A stretch of 64,000 bases of DNA from Dryococelus australis (Eukaryota > Arthropoda > Insecta > Phasmatodea > Phasmatidae): positions 141,506,457-141,570,456 of the forward strand of contig CM056994.1 in assembly GCA_029891345.1 (NCBI GenBank), in the 5' to 3' direction. The notes beneath the pieces were generated by a model. That model had not been told where the DNA came from. It did not search any database and was given only the letters and a program-made list of their open reading frames with translations. The position numbers and the translations under genes were made by a program. This document shows, piece by piece, positions 22,512-33,299 of this stretch. Position 1 is the first letter of the stretch; each line of letters begins with the position of its first letter.

Positions 22512-24105
22512 AGCTTCTGCTCTTCTCGGCTTCAAACGCGGACAACTGATCAAAGTAGGCAGGCGGACCACTTAAAAAAAAATAGGTGTGTTGTTTGATG
22601 ACCCGGCAGATGAATAAACGACAGCTCGGTGGCAGAGCAGCCATATTATGTGGGGTCATGTATACTCTCTTAATGTGCAACACGAATGTAAGATCAAAGA
22701 TGTAATTTTTCTGATAATTTCTTGCTATCCCCTCACAATTCACCCATTTCTCCTGAAAGTAAATTTTATTTCATCACAAAGTTTGTAAATTGAATATAAG
22801 TTTCAGATAATAAAATAAAATTCCGAATCATTTCTTTGTCGTTCATGTCTATGGCCGTAACACAAACTACAAAATCTGTGAGAAAATAAGGCATGCTGAG
22901 TTTTCCCAAAAACATTAAGTTCTAATTTCCGTAAAAAATAATTAGATAGAGAAAGAAAAAAAACAGCAAATGTCACTTTTTAAAGTTATCATATTTGTTC
23001 ACATATTGGTTGCTTTATCATACTGATGAACATACTAACTAGTCAGTAATTTATAGAACCAGTAGAGTATTACGAACTTCAAAACGTTATGTATCAGCGG
23101 TTGGTTTTGGGATAGGAAAATGTATAATTAGTTTTACATTTCGAATTATTGATAATGCAAGAAAACAAAAATTCTTCTTAAAATGTTTGTTTCACTAACA
23201 TAAATCAATATCGGCTGACGTTGCCTAGGAAAACAATATATTTAACCGTAAAAAATAGTGCTTATGAAACGTAACGTATAGATTTTATTATATGAGTGTT
23301 ACAAATTAATTGGGGTGGTTATGAGATGAAATGGAACATAAATTTATTAAGGTACCCATGTCCGGAGATGCCTGTTTATATCCAAAATGGAAATTGTAGC
23401 GTGTAAGGGGCCGTCAGGTATTACGAAATATGCATGTGAATCAGTATTGTATACAGTTTTATTACACAGAGTGTGTACAGCATCTGCTCAGAATTGTCTC
23501 CACCTGTTATGGTGTGAACATCTGTGGCAAGCCATAGTGTTATGGCGTCGACAACTGTGGTAATCCATGACTATAATGCTTGCACGAACGTACCATCCCA
23601 CATATAAAGAATGCAAAGACATCGGGCAGCAGAAATGTGAAGACAGTACGCGCAATTACCAAATCACGACCGGACGACTAATGAGTCCGCGGCGGCATGA
23701 TAGAGATGAGCATAGAGAAGGGAAGGAAGCCTGTTCTCGCCTCGACGCCAACCAGGAAAGACGTTTCAGAGCACCAGAAGGTGCTCCCGACGTGCCTCCC
23801 GACGTAGTCCGTCTACAAACCAGCCTCGGCATCATGCAAGGTGTGAAATATCGAACCAAAACCTAACCTCAATGGTGGCTTCATTAGGTTTATTAGAATT
23901 ACTTACATGTGAAAAGTATAATCTCCTCCGATTTGTTTCCAGTTAATGTAATATGTGTAAACCCATGAGGTAAACAATAATGTGTCAAACCATGGAATGC
24001 GTAGGACTAAGCTTTGAGTCAATTATAGAGTAGCTCTAAACCAATGAGTACGACCCTCATAACCGTATATTTTAAGTCAAATAATAAATTTAATCACACA
24101 CAAGC
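22512..24105. other. Unassigned stretch
   Basis: Mostly AT-rich. A GC-richer open frame on the plus strand at 23,567-23,866, rich in Arg and Asp, matches no family I recognise; a 67-residue frame opposes it. No repeat family was identified. Confidence 0.4.
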
Positions 24106-24109
24106 AGCT

Positions 24110-24400
24110 TAAAGTATATCACTCCGCATTCGATGCATGCTTTGCAGCGTTGCAGCATGTTGCAGAACACATCTGTGAAGACAGCCGGCGTGTTCTTGAT
24201 GGTTTCGAATGCTGCACGAAACCTGGTCTCAAGTTCTCTTCTTCTCTGGTATTCACAGGGGTGTACTACACTAGCGTTTTAAGTTGGCCCCTAAGGTAGA
24301 AATCCAAAGGCATTAGGTTGGGGTAGTGAGGTGATCAGACTATGTGACCTCCTACTTTGCGTCAAATGGGGCAGTGCAAAACAACCTTTAACCTAAACAT
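24110..24400 (-). pseudogene. Tc1/mariner-type transposase C-terminal remnant
   Basis: On the minus strand, pieces of the C-terminal end of an insect DDE_3/mariner-type transposase are readable across frames. A degraded SLPQPNAFGF occupies the place of the family's SPDL.PLDF, followed by a Trp/Leu-Gly and a TPVNT-like stretch. Then come FRAAFETIKNTPAVFTDVF and LQRCKACIEC near the end, matching the family's RI..A...I...P and RC..C...GG layout. No catalytic residue can be assigned with confidence, and frameshifts near 24,230 and 24,290 break it. The upstream catalytic part is lost; a (TA)n array begins 190 bp beyond. Confidence 0.6.
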
Positions 24401-24585
24401 GTAATGCCCGGTACATGATGTTATACTTCTTGGGTGCCTCCGGGTCGCCGACTATCCCTGCTCGCTGGTATCACCGCGTTTTGGTATAACGAGGTATTTC
24501 CGCACATGTGTATCTTCATAAAATATAATCCAGTTCATCTCATGTACACCCCCAATTAACTTGTAATACTTTTCTTTGACAACAT

Positions 24586-24893
<308 letters not shown>

Positions 24894-25047
24894 CTGTGTG
24901 TTTTTTTTTGTAACAGAAAAGCAATAGAAAAAGCACACATATATTTCACATCCTACATTTCCAATTTATTAGCCACTGAAATAAGTACATTATTTTTCCA
25001 CTAATACACTTCTGACCTACACTGAACATCATAGATCCTGAAGAATT

Positions 25048-25262
25048 AAAACTTACTCGCTTGTCAAGCTAATTGCCAATGCTGAAAAAATGTTGAATAC
25101 AACAGCCGTAGGGGAAGTTGGAGGACTAATTTTCGAAGAAAATAAGATATCGTCTATAAGTAAACTTCTAATCAAACGCAATCACCAAGCAAGTCCAGAT
25201 AAATATTAAAAACTGTTAATTAAATTTTAGTTTCCCAAATCACTGTTGACCGACATGTCTAA
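25048..25262. repeat. Left 215-bp direct repeat abutting the Harbinger element
   Basis: It begins AAAACTTACTCGC and ends CATGTCTAA and is about 86-88% identical by eye to 29,626-29,839, same orientation. It is continuous with the left terminal inverted repeat. In plus frame it reads a short coding-like segment with NAEKMLNTTAVGEVG, then IFEENK, and ending NHQASPDKY before TAA at about 25,209. The right copy keeps the same frame and the same final residues. Confidence 0.9.
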
Positions 25263-25267
25263 AGCTA

Positions 25268-25470
25268 CGTGTCCACGGTGAGAGTAAGTACTCTCGAGAG
25301 TTGATACAACTATCACGAGTAACTCGCAGATACGTGTCCAGACTGAGCGTATTTACTCTCGCTAGTCGACTCTCAGACAGCTCTGGGAGTCGCATCTCGC
25401 ATGTGACTCTGACAATCATGTCCACGTGGAGAGCATTTGGTTCGCGAGAGAACTCTCATACAGTACTGTC
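25268..25470. repeat. Left terminal/subterminal inverted repeat of the Harbinger element
   Basis: The terminal match GTGTCCACGGTGAGAGT is followed by a cluster of ACTCTC/GAGAGT words and a second TGTCCACGTGGAGAG at about 25,419-25,433. The right end has the same composition with an internal GTGTCCACGTG at about 29,477. The repeated words are candidate transposase or accessory-protein binding sites (inference). Confidence 0.8.
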
Positions 25471-26247
25471 TGCCAGTCATGTCTTCAACTTGAAAGCGGA
25501 AAGTCGCTGCAGCACTGATAGTGATGCTTTTTGAAAAGACGGGAACGGAGGAAGATAAGAAGAAGTTGCTGTGTTAGAGAATGGTTCAAGAGACGAATTA
25601 AATTAGAGCTTGTAACACATTACTTCACGAACTCATCATGGAAAATGCAGCATAATTCCTCACTTTATCAGAATGACAGCCGAAGATATTGAATGTTTAA
25701 TCTAGAAGCTTGGAGCTACGTTAACCACACAAGAGACTACAATGAGAAATGCCATAATCGTCAAGGACCGAATTGTGATTACACTACGGTTTCTGGCATC
25801 AGGTATGAAAAAACAGCCAATTTAAGAAAAATTTAATGCATTGCAGGGTATTCACCTACATGTATGAATAACTATATTGCCATAATGTTTCAGGTGATTC
25901 CTATAGTAGTCTGCAGTACTTGTTTCTCATACCTGTCTGCACAATCGGTAAAATAGTGAAGGAGGTTTGTGAGCAGTTGTTAGCACAACTGAAAGAAGAT
26001 TATACGAATGTACTTTTTAAAACAGTTTTATACTACTTCATAGAGAAATACACATTTAAAAATCACAACGAATACACGGAAATACGTGTTATCAGACCAT
26101 AGTTCTACTTAACATTTGTATAAATTAACTGTTCTTGTGCTTGTGGAGACACGTCCTCTATCGAGTGAGCCAAAGTAGATCAAGTTATAAAGTCGTCTTC
26201 GTCTATCGTGTCTACTATTTCTCGTCTAATAGTGCTCATTAGCCGCC

Positions 26248-26560
26248 TTATAAAGCATTCTTCATGTTCCGTAATTCCATAGCCACATACTCACCAAACG
26301 TGTCGTACGCATCGGTTTCTTTGTGTAAGAATGTATTGGCAGACATTATAGCAGAATTTAGATCGGAATCGGCAGGTTCCATTGTTGTCTTCCTTTTTTT
26401 ACTGGGTGCTATATTGTTATCGAGGGGTGTAGCGGGCTGGTCACACTGGGAAGCCTCAGCCATATCCGTAGGAACTTGTGGCTCAACAGCATTTTCTATT
26501 GGGGCCGTGTCACTTTCAGGAGCAGCCTTTGAGCAATACAAACATTTTAATGGAACGTGA
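26248..26560 (-). pseudogene. Probable last exon of the Harbinger accessory gene (BESS-like C-terminus), antisense in the transposase intron
   Basis: A minus-strand frame reads from a possible acceptor TTGCTCAAAG near 26,535 into an acidic, Pro/Ala-rich linker. A basic patch KKRKTT that could be a nuclear signal follows, and the frame ends DAYDTFGEYVAMELRNM before the stop at 26,248. That ending resembles the short BESS-type helical tail (D..FG.YVA.EL) found at the C-terminus of MADF-domain and Harbinger MADF/SANT proteins. It lies wholly inside transposase intron 2 on the opposite strand. It is probably the C-terminal exon of the gene whose MADF exon is at 29,174-29,371; middle exons were not found. 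Confidence 0.55.
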
Positions 26561-27379
26561 CTATACAAAACGTCGCATATACAAACGCACACGCCAGTAG
26601 TATTCAGTTAAGAGGCCTATTAACCTGAAGTAATGCACCACGTTTCAGGCATTGAAAGAAAGGAATGATAAGGGCGATACTATCACGCGCTTCCACAACC
26701 GTGTTGTCTTTATACGTGCAGCACTAACATATAGCGTGATTTTTTCCTTCGTATTTATCTTTTTTATAAGAGACGTAAAACTGTTGGTTCTATTATTTCA
26801 TTTGTGGCAAGTAGGAAGTAAAGTAGAGTACCTGTTTCAATATTTTTGTTTAATTAATTAGGTTGCTATTTTTCCAGTTACAGCAGTCTGGAAAAGTTGT
26901 TTGTAGCCACTTTGAGGGGCTCTTGAACCATGTTTATAAGCGCGATGCCATTACATTAAACATAAAAGAGCGATGTTTGAAGAGTGTGGTCTTGTCGTAT
27001 ATATTCATAAGCACACAAAACATAAAAACACTTGCAACAAGCTGTAACAAATTTTGTGCGCTAGGTGTGTAGGCCTCTTAACATTGAAAGAGCATGTGGA
27101 TCATTATTGGGAATGGTGCACCATCTCCTTAGTTAACAAAATTTCGCTGCAATATATTCTTTCATGTAAGTGTACAGAATTTGTAATGTTATTTGATGCT
27201 CAGATACACCACATCGTCACGAATAAACTTCTAAGTAGTAGTGGCGAAAAGTTGGTATGTATAGTGCACAATTCCCTTCAATTCAACATTACGAGCTTGG
27301 AAACAGTATTCCTACCGCAATCTACAGTACGAGCTGGCAATATAATCTGTAATTAATATGTGTGTTGTTTAACGGAATG

Positions 27380-27640
27380 AGAGTTGCGAGGTTGGGTGAC
27401 TCTTAACGTCCACGGTTTTTACGACCAATGGTGAAATCTAGGATGGTTATGGAACATCGCCAGAATGCAAACGCGGAGAAGTAGGGACAGACCCGAGAAA
27501 ATTCAACGGCCAGCGGCGTCCTCTGGCACAATTCCCACACGAAAACAGACGGGGAGTGACCCTGCCAGGTTTCGAACCCGGATTGCCTTGGTGGAAGGCA
27601 AGCACTTAAGCCGCTACACCACCGGCCCCCTGTTGAACCA
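27380..27640 (-). mobile_element. tRNA-derived SINE (family 1, copy B) nested in a Harbinger intron
   Basis: On the minus strand an A-box-like GTGGTGTAGCGGCTTAAG (about 27,606-27,624) is followed by a B-box GGGTTCGAAACCTGG (27,564-27,581), then GGTCACTCC and a body with GTGTGGGAATTGTGCCAGAG. This is the best-preserved copy of the family also seen at 3,224 and 49,851. It sits inside the second intron of the Harbinger transposase and so arrived after, or moved with, that element. Confidence 0.8.
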
Positions 27641-28522
27641 CATATGAACTATTATATTTGGTTGAAATGAAAGCTAAAGTTTCGAACATGTTCCTACGGA
27701 AAGCTGTCGGTTTTGTTCTGTTGAAAATGTATAGTAGGCCTTCACTGTGTTGTACGCATGTGTGTGTATTGTTGCACGTTTAATTAATTTACTTTTCCAC
27801 CCCCACAGTTTCCTGAGGCTCCTTCCGATTGGCTTGAAGTTACCAACGACTTTGAACATCGGTGGAACTTTCCCCACTATGTGGGGGCATTAGACCGCAA
27901 ATACTGTGCTCTGCAAGGTCCCAACAACAGTGGCAGCTACTACTTTAATTACAAGTCATCTCATAGTATTCTGCTCCTTGCAGTTGAGGATGCCAAGTAC
28001 AGGTTCATTAACAATGACGTGGACTGTAATAAATGGGTATCTGATGGAGGAGTGTTTAGTCATTCCACATTAGGCCAAGCAGTTTTGTCCTATCTAATCG
28101 AATTACCTGAACCTAAATGTCTGCCTGGCAGAAGTAAGGATGTGCCATAATATCTTGTTGCAGACTATGCGTTTCCTTTGAGCACTTAACTCATGAAACC
28201 ATACCCCTACAGACACCTCCCAGCTGATAAGAGGATCTTCGACCATCGTGTTTCAAGGGCTCGTAATACTGTGGAGAATGTATTTGGAAACATAGCTCAG
28301 AGGTTTCGAGTGTTAAGGAAACCTATGCTCCTCCAACAAAGCACAGCTGAAAAAGTTGTGCTTGCTTCATGTGTGTTACATAACCTGCTAGTACAACGAG
28401 CAGGGCAGCGGTATCTATACCCGGGATCTGTAGACGCTGAGGTTTCGGATATCCGCGATGTTCAGCCTGGCGAGTGGCGGGATGAAGCAGCACCCACATC
28501 AACGTGGTTTTCATTACAGTGA

Positions 28523-29173
28523 CGAGGCGTACCTCCTTTCCCATACCCAGCGTGAAGTAAGGGAGAAGCTGACCAACTATTTCATGACACCAGAAGGTGA
28601 AGTGAGGTGGAAATACAGACATGTATGATGTGAATACAAAACTGACGACCACACTATTGTCAGATCAATCTCTCTAGCAACAGCAAGTCGGGTACTACCT
28701 TTATTGTTGACTTGAGCATGTGCATTTGTTTATTTGTAAATATTTTGTGTGAACCAATATAGCTAGTATTTAGCGAAATAGTGTGATACTTGACAACTAC
28801 AAATATGTTTTGCGTACTTGTCTTAACAAATATAATATCATATGTAGTCCTGCTAGGACATCATTATTAATTGAATACAAATGCACTCAACACTAGTTTC
28901 TGAATATTTATGTCTAAGACATAAATATTATCTATGTCATTTATTTACTCAATTTTATGTTGTTGACTTGACCAATTGTTAGTATGACGAATTTCATTGC
29001 ATTGAAGTATTGCCATTTACTCTTTTATTTTCCACCAGCGCTGCCAATTTTTTTCTGCCTCTGTTTTTGTAGCTCTTGTGAAACCTACACAAATAAATCA
29101 TTTCTAAAGGGCAAACATGTTGTTATTGTTGTTAATATATATTACCTATGGACACTAAATACACAATTCTTAC
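28523..29173. other. AT-rich 3' flank of the Harbinger transposase
   Basis: Non-coding between the transposase stop and the MADF exon on the other strand. I see no further exon here. Confidence 0.5.
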
Positions 29174-29371
29174 CTGATTTCGAAAATTGTGTATTTTTCT
29201 CAGTACTACTTCATTCGTGCAGTTGAAAACCTTCGCTATTTCATTCAAGGCAGCATTCTTTTGGTCGCGATTTTTACACTCGTTACTCCGGCAATCGCAC
29301 AACATAGCCCTACTTTCATACATATCAATCAGCTTGACAATATCGCCATGTGACCACGCACGTTTCGCCAT
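29174..29371 (-). pseudogene. MADF-domain exon of the Harbinger accessory protein
   Basis: From ATG at 29,369-29,371 the minus strand encodes MAKRAWSHGDIVKLIDMYES, then KNRDQKNAALNEIAKVF and VLRKIHNFRNQ. The exon ends at CAG/GTAAG, a good donor (29,174). This is a MADF-like Myb/SANT fold: a hydrophobic helix with LID.Y, the KNRD..NAAL.EI..VF block, then a third helix with K..N.R.Q. In PIF/Harbinger elements such a protein binds DNA and helps bring the nuclease to the nucleus and the element ends. The exon itself has no stop. It begins near the right terminus and is transcribed inward, against the transposase. Confidence 0.7.
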
Positions 29372-29395
29372 TTCTATACACGTCCATCCACACAA

Positions 29396-29625
29396 TACTT
29401 GTGAGAGTACTCGCTACTGTACTCTCCAAGAGCGTTCCTTGCGAGCAATTCGCGGAGAGTGGCTTTACGGCGTGTCCACGTGACACACCTGCTCTCAGCC
29501 AGCAGCTCTCCGAGAGTTGGCTGAGAGTTTGCCTGCTGTCAGCGAGTTTCCTCTCAGTGCTGTGTACACGACGAAAGTGCTCTCGACAGTTACTCTCGAG
29601 ATTAAAAACTCTCATCGTGGACACA
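29396..29625. repeat. Right terminal/subterminal inverted repeat of the Harbinger element
   Basis: It ends in ACTCTCATCGTGGACACA, the inverted partner of the left end. It carries many GAGAGT/ACTCTC words and an internal CGTGTCCACGTGACAC at about 29,475-29,490. The boundary with the direct repeat at 29,626 is abrupt. Confidence 0.8.
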
Positions 29626-29839
29626 AAACTTACACGCCTGTTGAGGTAATTGTCAATGCTGAAAAAATGTTGAATATAACAGCTGTAGGGGAAATTGGAG
29701 AGCAAATTTTCGAAGAAAATAAGTGATTTTCTGTGAGTAAACTTCAAAGCAAACACAATCACCAAGCAAGTCCAGATAAATATTAAAGTCTCTTAATTAA
29801 ATGTCAGTTTCCCAAATCACTGTTGACCCACATGTCTAA
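29626..29839. repeat. Right 214-bp direct repeat abutting the Harbinger element
   Basis: Partner of 25,048-25,262. It begins AAAACTTACACGCC and ends CATGTCTAA. The plus frame reads NAEKMLNITAVGEIG, IFEENK, then a TGA where the left copy is open, then NHQASPDKY and TAA. The shared peptide ending suggests a short coding exon of unknown origin was part of the repeated unit. Confidence 0.9.
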
Positions 29840-30290
29840 GGAATCACTATCGTATGAGGAGAATGGTTAGAGACTGAAACACGCTATGGTTAAGAGTTTC
29901 AACAAAGAGTCACTTTCATACTTTTTCGGAATAAATTGTAATGAGATTATGGTAATAAGTATTGTGAAAAACTGTATCACGTAAATAAGTGTACAAAAGC
30001 AACAACATAGTTTGTGAAACATACCTGATAATATTGGTAAATTCATTACCAGAGTGTACACTAATGATGAATTCCGTTTCTCTCACCCTATTCAACGTTT
30101 AAATTGTGGCTGACTTGTGAGTATCGATACTTGGACCAGCCGTCAAAACATTTACTCGTTGAGTAATTATATATTAATAATGGCGAGACAAATGGCAGGA
30201 GAGCAATATGAAACTATTAATCAAAACATCAACTCTCCCCGACTTGCAATTTTAACCAACCTAGCCATCCTAAATCGTAGCGCGCGCAAA
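29840..30290. other. Unassigned stretch
   Basis: AT-rich, no gene or repeat family recognised. Confidence 0.4.
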
Positions 30291-30297
30291 TACATGC

Positions 30298-30402
30298 TCA
30301 CACACATACACACACACACCTACACACACACGCACACCTACACACTGACGCACACCTACACACACACGCACACCTACACACACACGCACACCTACACACA
30401 CT
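30298..30402. repeat. CA-rich minisatellite
   Basis: Imperfect CACACACGCACACCTACA units of about 18-20 bp in tandem. The Thr/His-rich frame over it (within 30,117-30,476) is a product of the repeat. Confidence 0.9.
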
Positions 30403-30479
30403 TGTTTGCCACACTTAGTGAGGGATGTATCTTGTGTGCACCTCATAAATTGAATGCACAGTTAAGAACGAGGTAAACA

Positions 30480-31356
30480 TGAAAGACTTAAACCTGTTGT
30501 GTACTTTTAACGTTTAAAAATTAAATTTGTTTACATGTATTTGCACTCCAGGCATAAAACATTGCACCTAAACACTATGATGTAAACCAATTTCCACGCG
30601 AACTCCACTCGATCTACTCAGGTAGGGCCTACACAAGCGGAAGCTAGTCACCTCCCATATTCTTTCATCTGCACAATCAGATTCATACACATGCAAGAAA
30701 CCAATGTGTAAATATTAACAATAACAATTGAAATGAGAAATCTTAACGAAATATTGAATTTAAGAATTTAAAAAGAAAATCTATCTTTGTAAATAAATCT
30801 ACATCTATACATACTTAAAAACAGAATTTTTTTGTTTTAAATTTCCTTGGTAATAATTGCTTAGAGCTTTACTGAAAAATTCCTACAGTTAAAATGCTTA
30901 AAATAATTGAATAAAATTTGTATAATAAATGGAAAATCTTTGGCTGTAAGAATCTGTAAAGCACTCACTTAAAAATGTTATAAGGAATACGGTAATTTTT
31001 TTGCACTTGCGTACTGACAGCTGAACCTTCTAAATTAGTTACCGCCACGACTTCACATCTGATCTGTTTCCTCCTGCAAAATCTGTATTCTATGACGTCA
31101 GACTTTCAGCTGCCACCATCATGGTATTTAAGTTTTAAAATTGTGTGCATTGCAAATAAAATTTATTATTTCATTCTCATGTTATTTATTGTGCACAAAA
31201 AATCAATTGCACGTTAACAAAATATTTACCGTACCAATAATTTGGCATACATCATTACGTCATTAACTGCTAGATATTCCTGAGTAAGTGATGCTTTCGC
31301 ATATGAATTGTAATTGCTCATTTTTTGTCAAGTATTTGCATAAATTTAGTAGCTAA
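30480..31356. other. Unassigned AT-rich stretch
   Basis: No gene or repeat family recognised. Confidence 0.4.
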
Positions 31357-31780
31357 ACGCTGTTCGCGATAAAGCGAGCACTTTAGAAATGAACCTGAGA
31401 AAAAGTTACTGACCCATTCATCCAAGTATTTAAGTTGGCACACTGAAGGACGTTCACCCAGTAAAGTTGGTAACGATGGATAGATAGTAGTTCTATACCT
31501 TAACGTCGAATAAATAGATTTAGGTTGCCATTTGTAATAACTTAAAATTATTTATTTATTTTTTATGTTTTTTTAATGCACCGAAGAGTAAAAATGAGCA
31601 GATGGGTAAAGTATTTACTTTATTAATAATTTCAAAGTTTCTTTTGACCGACGTATGAATAAAGTGTTGAGACCCATGTCACTGTTAAATTCACATAGGG
31701 CGGAAGTATATACAAAGTATTCACAAATAGATCTTAAGCAGGGCATTCAAAAGTGCTCATTTTAGCGTGAACAGCCTATA
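31357..31780. mobile_element. MITE of the same family as 10,629-10,868 (about 420 bp)
   Basis: The left end GCTGTTCGCGATAAAGCG then AGCACTTTAGAAATG is inverted relative to the right end GGGCATTCAAAAGTGCTCAT then TTTAGCGTGAACAGCCTATA. Its internal words (CCCAGTAAAGTTGG, TAGTAGTTCTA near the left; GGCGGAAGTATA near the right) recur at equivalent places in the 3,427-7,390 element. This links the two as a long and a short version. Confidence 0.75.
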
Positions 31781-33295
31781 GCAATAATTTCCGAAACTCT
31801 AACTACAACAATCAATGTTCCCAGGATTCCCTGGCTACAAAATATACATAAATGAAATAAAATAAATTTCGGAAAAATAAATGACTGGCTTAAAGTAACA
31901 AGAAGAGTGGCTCGTGAAAAAATGTTATCGAGTAAGCTGAAATTAATTCATCAACGAGAACCAAATATAAAATTAGAGCAACAATTCGAAAAGTAACTGA
32001 AATTCTAAGCCTACATTATTGTAAACGAAACGAAATCCTTTCCTATCCTTCTTTAGCCCTCCCTTTCTGCATTCAGCAAAGGGTTTTAAAGAAGTGATCT
32101 ATAAAAAATAGTGCCTAAAATTAGTACTGTCCATCCAACTTTCCGAAGGAAAGAAAAGTTTATGTGTGTACGTGTGTGTGTGTGTGTGTATGTGGCTGTT
32201 GTTGGGAGTGTAAGAGTCCCGCCCTTCCTACTTTTGAATTAATCAGCCGAAATTCATCAAATTCGTTAAACATAGAAGACTAAGTAAGAACAACACATGT
32301 GCATAGTATTCTAGTAGGCTGGGCTCTTACTTTCAGGATGGCGGACATTACATTTTTTTAGGGAGATGTGTCATGCCTCGGAAGCCATTTACACCGATTT
32401 AAACTAAATTTTGTATCTTGAGAGCAATATATGTAAACATTCAATTTTGAGATAAATATTGTTGTTAATCCGTTATTTTGGAAGATATCGCAATGCAAAA
32501 CAGAAACCTTAAGGTATTTCCTCGAGAACTACTCAACCAATTCCCACCAAATTTGCCACATTACGATATATCATATAAAAGTTTGTAACAAAAATTGTTG
32601 AGGTACTTATTTTCAAATGGTGACCATGCAAATATTTAAGGTTTATTTGGTACAAATGCTATGCCGTTCAACAAATTTAGACAGAACTTTTTGTTTGCTA
32701 CCTGCCTATGTTACAAGCATCATCACACACCAAGGAACAACCACTTTTACAAGACAGTGCTACATGAATTAAGACAGGTTTTATATTACACCTCGGGAGA
32801 AATTGGGCAGATTTTTACCAAATCCAAGAAAACAGGTAGTATTGTGGCATGTTATGTATACAAGTATATTTTAAGTAGGTCAGACACTTATTTAAAAATT
32901 ACGACGATTGCTAAAACATAATTTGTTTGGTATGAGTAAGTTACCACTTGTTGTGATAGTTGTTTCAACTCGTTACACCATTACAACATATTAATGAAAA
33001 CAATGAATTTCTCTCTTTTATTTCCAAACTTTTATTTAATTTTATAGTAAACAAACACATTACAGTTAGTTTTACAAACATGTTTAATTCACAAAAATAA
33101 GAACTAAACATATGTATTGACTTACTTATTAAGAACTGAAGTTTATACACATATTATATACTGAATGTCCCAAAAATTTACACAAAGAATATACTGGATG
33201 TTTTAGCAACATACATAACATATATGTTAACAAATGATGTGCTGTTAACCCATTCTGTTATAGACTGTTTACCATCTCGCTAAACACAGATTTCG
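31781..33295. other. Unassigned stretch with a (GT)n run and decayed-repeat character
   Basis: A GTGTGT run lies at 32,163-32,190. Phrases such as GAGAACTACTCAACCAATTC at 32,523-32,542 resemble wording common in insect Helitron- and Maverick-like repeats, but I cannot assign a family. A frame at 32,661-32,921 matches nothing known to me. Confidence 0.35.
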
Positions 33296-33299
33296 TTCC

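Larger units (their letters stand above)
25600..28522 (+). pseudogene. HARBI1-like PIF/Harbinger transposase, three exons, stops in frame
   Basis: Exon 1 ends at 25,802 (FIRMTAEDIECLI, then a TAG, then RIVITLRFLASG). A 91-bp intron (GT at 25,803, AG at 25,893) joins it in frame to exon 2 at 25,894-26,009 (DSYSSLQYLFLIPVCTIGKI). A 1.8-kb intron ends at the acceptor CCCCACAG (27,801-27,808). Exon 3, 27,809-28,522, carries the DDE_Tnp_4 nuclease: WNFPHYVGALDRKY (first Asp), VDCNKWVSDGGVF (second), VADYAFPL (third), then LMKPYPYRH, RARNTVENVFG and ASCVLHNLL. The three acidic positions are readable, although GALDRKY departs from the usual GxIDGxH. A TAG in exon 1 and two TAA codons at 28,148 and 28,184 interrupt the frame. 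The enzyme would cut element ends in the nucleus. The start codon is unclear. Confidence 0.85.
25263..29625. mobile_element. PIF/Harbinger DNA transposon, 4.36 kb, decayed
   Basis: The ends form inverted repeats. The left reads CGTGTCCACGGTGAGAGT and the right, in reverse complement, TGTGTCCACGATGAGAGT; both continue with CTCTCGAGAGT-like words. Inside are a HARBI1-like transposase on plus (25,600-28,522) and pieces of a MADF-type accessory gene on minus (26,248-29,371). PIF/Harbinger elements typically carry both a nuclease gene and a separate DNA-binding gene. Three in-frame stops in the transposase show this copy is inactive. Confidence 0.85.

Noticed and set aside
23670..23800. Possible hammerhead ribozyme around ACTAATGAGTCCGCGG
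   Set aside because: The core differs from CUGAUGA, and no GAAA follows a stem II at the right distance.
28323..28652. Minus-strand 109-residue frame
   Set aside because: It is the antisense of Harbinger transposase exon 3.
30117..30476. Thr/His-rich 119-residue frame
   Set aside because: Its bulk is the CA-rich minisatellite, and nothing outside the repeat resembles a protein family.
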